DNA of 64,000 nt from assembly GCF_014529535.1 (NCBI RefSeq), contig NW_023503493.1, positions 16,276,001-16,340,000 on the forward strand, written 5' to 3'. This document shows, one piece after another, positions 43,567 to 56,900 of this stretch. Source of the stretch: Bradysia coprophila (Eukaryota > Arthropoda > Insecta > Diptera > Sciaridae). The notes beneath the pieces were generated by a model. That model was not told the DNA's origin. It did not search any database and saw only the letters and a list, made by a program, of their open reading frames with translations. Position numbers and translations under genes: made by a program. Positions within the stretch are counted from its first letter, which is position 1; every line of letters begins with the position of its first letter.

Positions 43567-44505
43567 CCTATATGTAAATCTTTTTGGGATTAATAGTACG
43601 CGACCGAATCGTTTTTAAAATTAAAATTAAATTCCCTCAGGGAAAACTTGAATGTATCCCCAAATAGAAGTGGAATTAAATTTTAATATTTTGGACCCTA
43701 ACTTTTGACGTTTCTCTTTTACTGTACGCTGAAATGAAAATTTCATTTGCGACTGTCGACGACCACTTCTACAATTGGTTCTTAATCCTAACATAGCTTA
43801 TTTTGAACCGTTGTTGCGAAGAAAATAATCTCTCGTGGGATTAAACGTGGAAATTAAAAATGGGGATTAAAATGCAAATTGCCAGTTGGCAAGATCGCCA
43901 GTTCAAAGGTTGAAACCTGACTATAGGCAGATTCGAACTTAATTAACACAAACGTCTGACTTCAAGACAATCAAATTATTGACGGAAAATTTTTAGCAAC
44001 AATATTATTGTTTAGTCTATTGTATGTACAGTAATGCGATTAGATCAAAGTAGTGAGTAAATGGATTTTCATATATATATATATATATACTTTTGCGCAC
44101 TAGTGCTTAAAAGTGACGTTTGGAAAAATGTAGATCCCACTCCTGTACATAAAATATTGTTGCTAACTTGTGCCTACGCACATTTTGCGCATACGATGTG
44201 TTCTTCACAAATCTTCACAAATATTGCGCAAAAGTTCCATTTAGCTACTTTTTATCACTTCTCTTTGTACAAAAATGTAATCAAAAACATTTTTTAATAC
44301 TAATAGGAAGTAGACGAAAACTGTCGCAGCGCAGCTCGTTGTACACAAAGCTGAACAAAGAGAGTATCTTAATACGTTGTGATCTCAATTAAGGTACAAA
44401 TAATAATTAGTCACTTGTCAGGGTATAATGCACTTCTAAAATATGTCAGCAGCGACATACTACCTGCTAATCGGCACAATTGATTTGTTCCGGAACAGCA
44501 GTTTC

Positions 44506-44515
44506 ATATAAATAA
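44506..44515 (+). promoter_or_regulatory. TATA box of the small cysteine-rich peptide gene
   Basis: CATATAAATA lies about 85 bp before the ATG, which would place a transcript start about 55-60 bp before the ATG. It is the clearest TATA match near any gene in the window. Confidence 0.5.
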
Positions 44516-44599
44516 GAACTGTTTCGTTGGTAATTCCGTATTTAAATGTATACATCCTTTAACTCTTAACGTTTATCATTATTGAATTCAAATAACAAA

Positions 44600-44836
44600 A
44601 TGCGACGCACGATCATTGCAACAGTTATTTCATTTATTATCGTCGATATGTTAACGGTGGAATCGGGACTGGCCCTGTCTGAACACAGCTTCAAGCCAAC
44701 AATAAAGGGTACGAAATGTAGAGATTTGGGTGGGGAGTGTATTAATTGTTGTCCGAAAAATATACGACATTTGGGCGCTAGTGCAACAGATTGTTCAAAA
44801 TCGACGGAATGTTGTGTTTGGTTGCGAATAAACTGA
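44600..44836 (+). CDS. Secreted cysteine-rich peptide, carboxypeptidase-inhibitor/beta-defensin-like (78 aa)
   Basis: A single exon begins at the ATG following AATAACAAA. A signal peptide covers about residues 1-25 (MRRTIIATVISFIIVDMLTV, then ESGLA). The mature ~53 residues carry seven cysteines: 40, 47, 50, 51, 65, 71 and 72. The arrangement CRDLGGEC, then CCP, then an isolated Cys65 and CCVW near the end resembles the beta-defensin-like fold used by tick and other arthropod metallocarboxypeptidase inhibitors, which block the enzyme with a short C-terminal tail. An odd seventh cysteine means one is unpaired or pairs between molecules. A TATA box lies upstream and AATAAA at 44873-44878. It could equally be an antimicrobial peptide; the class is inferred from spacing only. 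Confidence 0.7.
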   Translation: MRRTIIATVISFIIVDMLTVESGLALSEHSFKPTIKGTKCRDLGGECINCCPKNIRHLGASATDCSKSTECCVWLRIN

Positions 44837-45100
44837 CATTGATTGTTGTGAACAATGTATACGTAATATTACAATAAAAGTCATCAATAAATTTGGATTC
44901 ATTATCGATTTGTTTTTCAATTCGCATACTTTTGAAAATTTGTTTTTCTCCCTGCGTCACTAGAAAACTCATTTACTTTGGAAATAAGTTTGTAATAAAT
45001 ATTATGCACCCGTGTCCAAATGTTTATTTCGACGAGTTGGTGTTTGCCGAAGGCGCGGATCATAATCCAATTCGTCAAAATAAACATTTTCAGAAAATCG

Positions 45101-45239
45101 CTTCAATTTATTGGTTTCATCAGTAATCATTTGAGTTAAATGCTCTCTCTCTCTCTAGGAAGGGATCTAACTGTGACATAAGGCGTAAGTCAAATAAGCT
45201 TCAATTCATTGGTTTCATCAGCAATCATTTGAGTTAAAT

Positions 45240-45293
<54 letters not shown>

Positions 45294-45334
45294 GGAAGGG
45301 ATCTAACTGTGACATAAGGCGTAAGTCAAATAAG
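45101..45334. repeat. ~98-bp tandem duplication with an expanded (CT)n tract
   Basis: Two units (45101-45198 and 45199-45334) share TTGGTTTCATCAG, AATCATTTGAGTTAAATG and AGGAAGGGATCTAACTGTGA. The first has a short CT run of about eight repeats and the second about 26 (45241-45292). The rest differs at only a few bases. Confidence 0.85.
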
Positions 45335-45359
45335 GGGAGAGATTCTTATCAACGAAATG

Positions 45360-45800
45360 ATAATCTACGCCATTATTCGTATAAACTTATATGTCAGAGA
45401 GAGCTTTTTTCTCCTTTGTTACGATCTGTCAGTTATCTATTTTGCGATTTAGTATGGAAATGAAAACTAAAATTGAGATATCTTTGCTGTTTTAAGTGGT
45501 TTTTCATATTTTTTTGGACCAAAATGTTTTAAAGTGTGTTTGGAATCGATTGACATTAACAAAATAATAAAATAGAAAAAAATATTTTCACACAATCTGT
45601 TAATGTCAATCGATTCGAAACACATTTTAAAACATTTTGGTCAAAAAAAAAATATGAAAAACCACTTAAAACAGCAAAGATATCTCAATTTTAGTTTTCA
45701 TTTCCATACTAAATAGCAAAATAGAAAAACTGACAGATCGTAACAAAGGAGAAAAAAGCTCTCTCTGACGTATAAATTTATACGATCAATGGCGTGGATT
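45360..45800. repeat. Large foldback inverted repeat, ~200-bp arms
   Basis: The left arm (CATTATTCGTATAAA, GTCAGAGAGAGCTTTTTTCTC, GATATCTTTGCTGTTTTAAG, AATCGATTGACATTAAC) is mirrored on the right with few mismatches around a ~45-bp AT-rich centre. No target duplication is evident. Confidence 0.75.
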
Positions 45801-46854
45801 GACCTCTTTGTTTTTTTCATTATTCGAAATAGAAGAATTATAGAATTCAAGAGAATTGTTTTTGTTTATTGTCACTAAACTATTGAAGTTGAATATTTCA
45901 AAGGAAAATGAATTTCTTCCAAAATATTTACAATGATTAGCTTAGAAGAAATCTGTCTGCTATTTTCCCGCAAAAACTAAAGTTGATACGCAACTTCTAC
46001 GAACATTCCTATATACTGAGAAAATTTAAATGCTTTCGATGATTTCAGACTTATCGCTCTGACATCACCTTGCAAATGGAAAACAATAAAACATAATCTG
46101 TTCTGTTCAGTCATAAAATATAGATGAATGGAACAAGAAATTAAGTATTTGCAATAAAAATTATTTATCTTTTTTATTTGTTTGCATTGTGGATTCCAAC
46201 TTTGAATACTATACGACTTTCTCGCGTCGTCAGTCTGAACATCATTTTGTTGATGCGATTTTGAATTTCTTATCTTCGTATCATTGTACACTCGATCACA
46301 TGCATTGAGTTATAGACACAATTAACTTAATAAACAATGCGCTGTATACCTGCACTGTGAATTGATAAATGATGCAGGTAGCATAACGTATACCGGATGG
46401 TAAATATATCAAATATACTCAGAGTACCTAATGAGTACGAAAAATTTTTATTGTGCAGGATTGTGATTGCTCATTTTATTGATGATCATCAAATCAACTA
46501 TGTAACAACAGGTCATATAAAGATAATAAATCAGCTGTAAAATTTCCGGCAATATCACATCAGATTAATTGGGAAGGTGTCGACAATTTCATTTCAGTTG
46601 AAATAGTGGACATTTATATAAAACTTTTTCGCGAAATTTCAATTAGCCATAACTAATGATTGACTGTGATCATTTTTGGACGTTATTTTAAATCAACTTA
46701 TTTAGATTGAGATTAAACAAAACCGTCGAAATACGACATTTTCGAGATATTGTTGCGAAGAATTTCTTGCTTCAGTATGACCGGCAAACAAGAGAAGAAA
46801 ACTATCCTCAAAATTCGCAGACATATTCTTACTTTTACCCAAAAAAAATCTCTG

Positions 46855-46917
46855 GTTAAGGCCAGTTCATACTCGCATAGATTTTTGTGATATATGCGAC
46901 CATGAACTGGCCTTAAC
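46855..46917. repeat. 63-bp hairpin
   Basis: GTTAAGGCCAGTTCAT and its inverse flank a 30-bp partly paired centre. It is probably a minimal MITE derivative. Confidence 0.5.
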
Positions 46918-47324
46918 AGAGTTTTTTGTATATCAAAAATGGGTAATAGATTAAACAAAATATTTGTATGAATCACCTTAAATTACTTCTATATTTGTGA
47001 TATGTTTGCAAGATTGCTGGCTGTGAAAAGTAAGAGCTTCACTAAAGCATGTAATCTTAGATAAACATGTTTGATGCGTTAGTTTGAACCATAGCTCAGT
47101 GAATTCGTTGAATAATTGCGAGTACAAATGTAAGTACTGCTTTAGCCCAAGTCATTTCTGATCGACAAGAGAAATTGCAAAGAGGTTACTATCCACTTTT
47201 GTAAAAAATATTGTCGGCAAATTGAAAGCGATTTCGTTTCGATTTGTGATAGGTTTCTCTTTGCGCCCTTTCCTGCTGGCTTCATTGCCACGAGTTAAAT
47301 ATAAAACGATTCTGTTCCTCACAT

Positions 47325-48126
47325 GTCTCGAAAACACATGTTCACTTGATTGAAAGTACGCATTGAGTGTAGTGTTGTGTTGACGATAGCTAAATGTTTT
47401 GTGAGCAAGTGAATGTATGTTTACAGTAATTTCATTTGTTAAATTATTTTTATTTTTATACCAGGGGGCTGCTGCCCCTGGACCCCGCGCTTTTCGGCAT
47501 TTTGGTGTTTCTACGGCAAATTTTGTTGATAACTCAACAGTTTCAATTTCAAACAAATGTTCTGCGCGAAAAACAAAAAATAGCAAATTTACAAATTAAT
47601 TAAACGACATATATAAAAAGAGAAAAAGTCGTGTCAAAAACGAACAATATAGACGGAAAGTAGACGTTAGAGTTTGGTTACAGTAGAAGAAAATAAACAA
47701 AAAAAAGAACAAAAATTAAATAAAAACTAAATTGACTCACATTAACACGCACCGGATAGTCACACCAACTCGCTTGCAAAATCCTAGAAATAAAACAGTA
47801 AAAAGGAAACGTAAAAGAGACAAAAGACTCTGATCACATGGGTGGCAGCACGCCCAATCGAAATCTACAACGATGTAAAATATGCCATACTAGCGTCATT
47901 AAACTTTGCCGCCGATGGTAGCCCCCTAATTTAAAGTTTAATTAAAATTATGTTTTGTTTCGGACCAAAAATACAAATCTTCCGCAGTATTTGGCATAAA
48001 TAATAGTATGCATCACTCGGGACAAAAGTAAAAAAATTAAAATCGTGTGATTGCCGCCCTTGCCTGCGGCGCGGGCTGCAAACTTCACACGTTTGATTTT
48101 TTTTTACTTTCGCCCCTTGTTATGCA
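47325..48126 (+). repeat. Full-length copy of the core repeat also at 18176-18590
   Basis: Both ends match the 18 kb copy, but here an extra ~385 bp (about 47545-47930) is present. It includes AAGTAGACGTTAGAG and GTAGCCCCCTAATTTAAAG. AGTTT occurs at both edges of the extra part, so the shorter copy probably lost it by deletion. It lies outside any GATCTGA arms, which shows the core is a separate element. Confidence 0.65.
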
Positions 48127-48196
48127 ATAGTTATTTGTGTATCTGTTTTGGACGATTGTTTTTAGGCAAGTCCAAAACAGATACACAAATAACTAT
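48126..48196. repeat. Hairpin with 29-bp arms
   Basis: TAGTTATTTGTGTATCTGTT, then TTGGAC, is mirrored exactly on the right around a short centre. It directly abuts the core repeat. Confidence 0.6.
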
Positions 48197-48274
48197 TTCA
48201 TGTAAGGGGTCGAAAACCTGAGAAAAATATCGAAACTCCCTCATTTTCGGCCCCGACACATGAAAAATACTATT

Positions 48275-48386
48275 GTATGCTTGCTAAGAGGACCGAAAGT
48301 AAAGCTGTCAATTCGCGGGGCGAAAGCTCTCGCTTTCGCCCCTTGAACTGACATTTCTTTACTTTCGGTCCTCTTAGCAAGCATAC
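48275..48386. repeat. Inverted repeat carrying GGACCGAAAGTAAA arms
   Basis: GTATGCTTGCTAAGAGGACC followed by GAAAGTAAA is mirrored on the right, with a second inner hairpin (GGGGCGAAAGC / GCTTTCGCCCC). The same GAAAGTA/TACTTTC motif recurs in the 18 kb element, so the families are related. Confidence 0.6.
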
Positions 48387-48399
48387 AAAACTTAATACG

Positions 48400-50986
48400 T
48401 AACTCTTTCGGCCTACTCAATCGATATGTAAATAACTAATATCTTTCCGTCAAAAGTACAGAAAAGACGAATTTTCGCGTGAATTTTGTGCATCCGAGGC
48501 AAAGCTGAGGTCAATAAGAACGCGAAAACGTGACTTTTAGTTTTCGGCCGAGCAACGTACAATATTATTTATCATGCTGGGGGCACCGAAACAAATGCTT
48601 CATTGATGAAATAACCAGTTTTCGGTGCAGAAGCATGTAAAATTTGTGTTAAAGGCGTCATTATAACATCACAGTAAATATTACTCATTATCGCATACAA
48701 GACATTTTCGGTTTGTTTTTGTTAGCTGAGTTAATTGTCCCATCCATCGCATAGTAGAGCTGTACATTTTCAATGTTGTTGTCGTCACAGTTTTCTAATT
48801 TTATCTTATCGATAAATTAAGTTAAGCTGATTAAACAGAACATTTGGGTGGTAAATAAATGTTGCAAATTTGCTCTTTTTGCTAACAATTGAAAGAAAAA
48901 TTGGATACAAGGTTGACTGCAGAAAAAGTACTTTCCGATACTTTCAATGTAAAGCTTCGAGTTCCAGAGATTGCCAAGAGTTCTTAACATTAGATTATCA
49001 AATTCTCAAAGCTTTTTGCATTTACTTATACTATACAAAGTTCTGAAGGTACAGGCTAGGTCACTGACAAATGTGACTGACACCCAGGGACGCCGACTTG
49101 TGGTTGGGAGTAGTGGTGCTCATACAACAAGCGAATCTGGGAGTAGTGGTGCTCTTTCAAGTAAAACTGGAAAGATGTAGTGGTGCTCATCATTCGAGTG
49201 GTGGTGCCCGAGCCTCGGTTGTCCTTAGAAGTCGGCGCCCCCCGTGGAGTAGACTACAGATTGCCTGTTTCAGAAGCCCCATTGACTTATTCATTTTTCT
49301 TTATTATCAACCCACAGAAACCTGAAACCCACAGAAATAGACTTGCTGAAATTTCTTCTTGACTAACCATTCTAAGAAGATACATCTTAGGATCCTAATT
49401 TTTCTATCGAAGAGATGTGTTGCATGAGATCAGCTTCTGAGGTCAAATAAGGAAGAATAAATGAAAATATTTTATTTCCCAATTTTGCAGGTTTCGGCGG
49501 ATAAAGTAAATTCCTCGTTCAAAGCGCATGACTACAGCACTTTTATGGATTTTTAGGATTCTTGAATCGAATTTACATTGGTTACTGAAGATTTGTTACT
49601 TTATATGGTCCAACCCATAACCACGTGATAGATAGATAGATATACGTTTATTAAGCATTTGCTATATTTATAACTTATAAGTGACTGACATATAACTTAT
49701 ATATTCGGATTTATAAGTTCAGTTATAGGAGAATGGAGTTTAGAAAATAAGGGTAATATATATTAAACACTTGTCACGAAGAAGTCGAGGCTTGCCGAGT
49801 GTGTACTCTATTTTATTACATAAGCGAAAACGAGACAACAACATAGACCTGAAGTGTAATTTTTGAATTATTCTTCTAGTTAAGTAATTTTGACATCCGA
49901 ACATCGAGCGTATGTTATAAAATCTATTACAATTTAGTACTTTTCTTCATAAAAAGACTGCTGTCACTTAATTATTTTTTCATGAGCAAACTTCACTGCT
50001 GTGACTTTTCATGGGAATGAATCAATGTGAAGTTGTAACAAAAAAAAAATAGTACAGTGAGATTGAAGTACTATAAAAAAATGTGGCGCCTCTACAGGCC
50101 AACCGGCTAGGCGAATAGCATAAACGTCATTTGCGCAAACTCTCTATTGAATATTATGATTAAAAACATTAAAACTAATATTTCGCTTGAACGGCCTAGT
50201 CGAGACATTTAGCATTTGGTAGAAAATGGATTTGTTTAAACGAAAGTCACAAGGTCATAAAAAAATCTAGACGTGGTAAGATTACACCTATCCTTGTTGT
50301 TGTGGAACTCATTTGCTTTGTGTGATGCAGTCATAAAAACCGTGAAATCCTAGGTACTTATTATTTGAGTTTGTAATGTGGACTCTCCATAAGTCGGAAA
50401 GCAACTGGTACATTGCTCCTATTTCCAAGAAGGCATAGCTTTCTATACCGTCGCTTCATAAATTTTTGCTAGACATTGTAAAATATTGAGATGTTGGAAT
50501 ATCAATACAACATTATCTACAACGAGTTATCTTGCTCTATCCACACAGACATTATTTTCAAAATGTGTGCGAAAAATGTTTACTGCTCGCCTGCACAACA
50601 AAATATATCACAACTGAATGACAAAGTCTATTTTACATGTTCATGCACTCCCGATCTACCTCTACCTGTTATTTCATTGAGATTTTCAACAATCACTCCA
50701 AACATGTCAACATCCTTTAAAATCAAAATCTTTTTCCGGAAAAACTTAACTTTGTCGGTCGGTGACAAAACACATTAATAGCAAATAAACATCACAATCA
50801 AATCATTTATCAGCAAACGACGAATCTTGCCTTTATTATTATCTTAATTCTAGGTGATTTGTTTCATGTGCATTCTTATTGTTTGTCAAGAAAAAATAAG
50901 ATAAGTGATAAGAGTCCCTCAATGTACCGTGATATAATGCATGAGCTTTAACCAGAGAAAAGCTCAGTAACGAAACGAAATTCAAC
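48400..50986. other. Intergenic, no gene seen
   Basis: Mostly AT-rich. At 49095-49215 a motif AGTGGTGCTC is repeated four times, which gives overlapping short open frames of low-complexity Gly/Ser or Val content with no gene features. The 95-residue open frame at 50491-50778 has no signal peptide, domain or codon bias that I can support. Confidence 0.4.
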
Positions 50987-53900
50987 ATGGAAACTCGAAT
51001 TTTATTATTAACCACGATAATTTTGGTAATTGACAATTAATTTTTATTTTGTGAGCAACAACGATAACCCGTTCACACATGTATTGGATAAACTGTAATC
51101 GATGATTTTAGAAATTAAATCGAAATCAAACGAGTGCGTTCTAATTATTTTTTTCGGTTTATATTCAATTTTCTAAGGAAACAAATTTGTTAATTTTCTT
51201 CATTTTACTCGTGCCTTTTGAAATTAGTCAGAAACTTTATTTTCCGGACATGTAAGAGATTCATATCCGAAGGTCTGTGTTAAAATTGAAAGTTTAAGCG
51301 CGTACAACAATTCTCTTTCATTGCGAAACAACTTTCAATACCATCTAACTTCATATAAATAGGAATTCGATTTTGGTTGGAAATGATTAGTAACTTAAAT
51401 GCATAAGACTGAGGTGCACACAATCTTAATGGGAAAAAGGACTATTTGAAAGTATTTTTTCCGAGTGCTCCTGCCTGGTATTAAATTATGATATCAAACC
51501 AATTAATTGATCATTAATTTTGCTGCTGTTGTATGTGTGAAGGTTGGACTTTCGTGTGTTATTTGAATTATCCAACATTTTAATACTTGATTGTGCGATA
51601 ACGTATGCAAGAGGTGATTAAAACGATTAAAAGATAAATTTTGAGAAGCAATACAATTAGTGGACTATTAGAAAAACTCAATTTCCTAACTAAGAAAATG
51701 TTTCGATTTGTAGCATCTTGCAAATATACAAGCTGTACCAATTCAAAATCAGATCACAACACCCATCGATTGTAAGGGAAAAGACTTTTATTGTATCAAC
51801 TCAAAACAATTCCTACTTTGCTTTGATGTTTACCATAATGGTCAAACTCAAACGTATGGCAATGAAGCGCAAGAATGTTTTGGACCACTATTCTGCGACA
51901 ATTCTCAACAATTCGAATGTTCTTCGGAAACTGATCCAGCCATCACCACATCACAACCGCCACCTAGTCAAACAACATCGGGACCGATATCCCCAACTGA
52001 AACTACAATAATAAGTGGTAAGAAAAATAATAAAAGCAACAAATAACTGACATTTTCTAGAACGAATTGCATAAATTTAGTGCACTCAGTTAGTTTTCTT
52101 GGTCATTCCTACAAATCCTGAAAATTATACTACTTTTTTAGCAGTGGCAATCCCTCAGTAGCAATTAAACTACTTTTATTAAGGTGGTGAAAGAATCAAG
52201 TAGAATTTGGAACTTAAATATACATTAAAGCGTAGTCAGTCAAAATGTAGAAGTGTTTATAGAGTACAAAGAAATAATGTGTGAATTTGACACATAGAGC
52301 TGAGAGTTTGTTTGCTAGAGAGAGTGTTGGCAGTGGAAAATAAAAATTATCACACGTCCACATTATAATTATTAGAGTTAATGCTAAATAAATATATACT
52401 GCTTATTTTTTATTCTAAAATTTAGACTTTATCATCAACAGAAACATCCGCACCAATAACTGAAAGCTCAAGCACTATACCAGTAGAAACGACGCCATCA
52501 GCAACTGAAATCACAAGCACTATCCCAATCGAAACAACGCCATCAGCAACTGAAAGCACAAGTACGATCCCAATCGAAACAACGCCATCAGTAACTGAAA
52601 GCACAAGTACTATTCCAGTCGAAACGACGCTATCAGTAACTGAAAGCACAATCACCATTCCAGTAGAAACATCGCCATCAGTAACTGAAAGCTCAAGCAC
52701 TATTCCAGTAGAAACAACGCCATCAGTAACTGAAACCACAATCACGATTCCAGTCGAAACATCGCCATCAGTAACTGAAATCACAAGCACAATTCCAGTC
52801 GAAACATCACCACCAATAACTGAAACCACAATCAGGATTCCAGTCGAAACATCGCCATCAGTAACTGAAACCACAAGCACTATTCCAGTCGAAACATCGC
52901 CTCCAATAACTCAAATCACAACAACTATTCCAGTCGAAACATCGTCGCCAATAACTGAAAGCACAAGTACTATTCCAGTCGAAACATCGCCATCAGTAAC
53001 TGAAATCACAAGCACGATTCCAGTCGAAACATCGCCATCAGTAACTGAAAGCTCAAGCACTATTCCAGTCGAAACATCGCCACCAATAACTGAAAGCACA
53101 AGCATTATTCCAATCGAAACAACGCCATCAGTAACTGAAAGCACAAGTACTATTACAGTTGAAACATCGACACCAATAACAGAAATCACAAGCACGATTC
53201 CAGTAGAAACGACGCCATCAGTAACTGAAAGCTCAAGCACTATTCCAGTCGAAACATCGCCACCAATAACTGAAAGCACAAGCACTATTCTAGTCGAAAC
53301 ATCGCCTCCAATAACTGAAACCACAATCACGATTCCAGTCGAAACATCGCCATCAGTAACTGAAATCACAAGCACGATTCCAGTCGAAACATCGCCTCCA
53401 ATAACTCAAATCACAACAACTATTCCAGTCGAAACATCGTCACCAATAACTGAAAGCACAAGTACTATTCCAGTCGAAACATCGCCATCAGTAACTGAAA
53501 TCACAAGCACGATTCCAGTCGAAACATCGCCATCAGTAACTGAAAGCTCAAGCACTATTCCAGTCGAAACATCGCCACCAATAACTGAAAGCACAAGCAT
53601 TATTCCAATCGAAACAACGCCATCAGTAACTGAAAGCACAAGTACTATTACAGTTGAAACATCGACACCAATAACAGAAATCACAAGCACGATTCCGGTA
53701 GAAACGACGCCATCAGTAACTGAAAGCTCAAGCACTATTCCAGTCGAAACATCGCCACCAATAACTGAAAGCACAAGCACTATTCTAGTCGAAACATCGC
53801 CTCCAATAACTGAAACCACAATCACGATTCCAGTCGAAACATCGCCATCAGTAACTGAAATCACAAGCACTATTCCAGTCGAAACATCGCCTCCAATAAC

Positions 53901-56900
53901 TCAAATCACAACAACTATTCCAGTCGAAACATCGCCACCAATAACTGAAATCACAAACACTATTCCAGTCGAAACATCGCCATCAGTAACTGAAATCACA
54001 AGCACGATTCCAGTCGAAACATCGCCACCAATAACTGAAAGCTCAAGTACTATTCCAGTCGAAACATCGCCTCCAATAACTCAAACCACAATCACGATTC
54101 CAGTCGAAACATCGCCATCAGTAACTGAAAGCTCAAGCACTATTCCAGTCGAAACATCGCCATCAGTAACTGAAATCACAAGCACTATTCCAGTCGAAAC
54201 ATCACCACCAATAACTCAAACCACAATAACGATTCCAGTCGAAACATCGCCATCAGTAACTGAAAGCTCAAGCACTATTCCAGTCGAAACATTGCCATCA
54301 GTAACTGAAAGCTCAAGCACTATTCCAGTCGAAACATCGCCACCAATAACTGAAAGCACAAGCACTATTCCAATCGAAACAACGCCATCAGTAACTGAAA
54401 GCACAAGTACTATTACAGTCGAAACATCGCCACCAATAACAGAAATCACAAGCACGATTCCAGTAGAAACGACGCCATCAGTAACTGAAAGCTCAAGCAC
54501 TATTCCAGTCGAAACATCGTCTCCAATAACTCAAATAACAACAACTATTCCAGTCGAAACATCGCCACCAGTAACTGAAAGCACAAGTACTATTCCAGTC
54601 GAAACATCGCCATCAGTAACTGAACTCACAAGCACGATTCCAGTCGAAACATCGCCACCAATAACTGAAAGCACAAGCACTATTAAAGTCGAAACATCGC
54701 CACCAATAACTGAAAGCACAAGCACTATTCCAATCGAAACAACGCCATCAGTAACTGAAAGCACAAGTACTATTACAGTCGAAACATCGCCACCAATAAC
54801 AGAAATCACAAGCACGATTCCAGTAGAAACGACGCCATCAGTAACTGAAAGCTCAAGCACTATTCCAGTCGAAACATCGCCACCAATAACTGAAAGCACA
54901 AGCACTATTCCAGTCGAAACATCGCCTCCAATAACTCAAATCACAACAACTATTCCAGTCGAAACATCGCCACCAATAACTGAAAGCACAAGTACTATTC
55001 CAGTCGAAACATCGTCATCAGTAACTGAACTCACAAGCACGATTCCAGTCGAAACATCGCCATCAGTAACTGAAAGCTCAAGTACTATTCCAGTCGAAAC
55101 ATCGCCACCAATAACAGAAATCACAAGCACGATTCCAGTAGAAACGACGCCATCAGTAACTGAAAGCTCAACAACTATTCCAGTCGAAACATCGCAACCA
55201 ATAACTGAAAGCACAAGTACTATTCCAGTCGAAACATCGCCATCAGTAACTGAAAGCACAATCACTATTCCAGTCGAAACATCGCCTACAATAACTGAAA
55301 TCACAAACACTATTCCAGTCGAAACATCGCCTCCAATAACTCAAATCACAACAACTATTCCAGTCGAAACATCGCCACCAGTAACTGAAAGCACAAGTAC
55401 TATTCCAGTCGAAACATCGCCATCAGTAACTGAACTCACAAGCACGATTCCAGTCGAAACATCGCCACCAATAACTGAAAGCACAAGCACTATTCCAGTC
55501 GAAACATCGCCACCAATAACTGAAAGCACAAGCACTATTCCAGTCGAAACATCGCCACCAATAACTGAAAGCACAAGCACTATTCCAATCGAAACAACGC
55601 CATCAGTAACTGAAAGCACAAGTACTATTACAGTCGAAACATCGCCACCAATAACAGAAATCACAAGCACGATTCCAGTAGATACGACGCCATCAGTAAC
55701 TGAAAGCTCAAGCACTATTCCAGTCGAAACATCGCCACCAATAACTGAAACCACAAGCACTATTCCAGTCGAAACATCGCCTCCAATAACTCAAATCACA
55801 ACAACTATTCCAGTCGAAACATCGCCACCAATAACTGAAAGCCCAAGTACTATTCCAGTCGAAACATCGTCATCAGTAACTGAACTCACAAGCACGATTC
55901 CAGTCGAAACATCGCCATCAGTAACTGAAAGCTCAAGTACTATTCCAGTCGAAACATCGCAACCAATAACTGAAAGCACAAGCACTATTCCAATCGAAAC
56001 AACGCCATCAGTAACTGAAAGTACAAGTACTATTACAGTCGAAACATCGCCACCAATAACAGAAATGACAAGCACGATTCCAGTAGAAACGACGCCATCA
56101 GTAACTGAAAGCTCAAGCACTATTCCAGTCGAAACATCGCCACCAATAACTGAAAGCACAAGCACTATTCCAGTCGAAACATCGCCACCAATAACTGAAA
56201 GCACAAGCACTATTCCAGTCGAAACATCGCCACCAATAACTGAAAGCACAAGCACTATTCCAATCGAAACAACGCCATCAGTAACTGAAAGCACAAGTAC
56301 TATTACAGTCGAAACATCGCCACCAATAACAGAAATCACAAGCACGATTCCAGTAGAAACGACGCCATCAGTAACTGAAAGCTCAAGCACTATTCCAGTC
56401 GAAACATCGCCACCAATAACTGAAAGCACAAGCACTATTCCAGTCGAAACATCGCCTCCAATAACTCAAATCACAACAACTATTCCAGTCGAAACATCGC
56501 CACCAATAACTGAAAGCACAAGTACTATTCCAGTCGAAACATCGTCATCAGTAACTGAACTCACAAGCACGATTCCAGTCGAAACATCGCCATCAGTAAC
56601 TGAATACTCAAGCACTATTCCAGTCGAAACATCGCCACCAATAACAGAAATCACAAGCACGATTCCAGTCGAAACATCGCCATCAGTAACTGAAAGCTCA
56701 AGCACTATTCCAGTCGAAACATCGCCACCAATAACTGAAAGCACAAGCACTATTCCAATCGAAACAACGCCATCAGTAACTGAAAGCACAAGTACTATTA
56801 GAGTTGAAACATCGACACCAATAACAGAAATCACAAGCACGATTCCGGTAGAAACGACGCCATCAGTAACTGAAAGCTCAAGCACTATCCCAATCGAAAC

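Noticed and set aside
47152..47586. 144-residue minus-strand frame with a close relative at 18096-18353
   Set aside because: The similarity is due to a duplicated non-coding repeat; the frame is broken differently in each copy and shows no domain or signal.
51718..52011. Plus-strand 97-residue open frame over mucin exon 2
   Set aside because: It is a different frame of the same DNA. The correct frame gives a Cys-rich chitin-binding domain and agrees in phase with both neighbouring exons.
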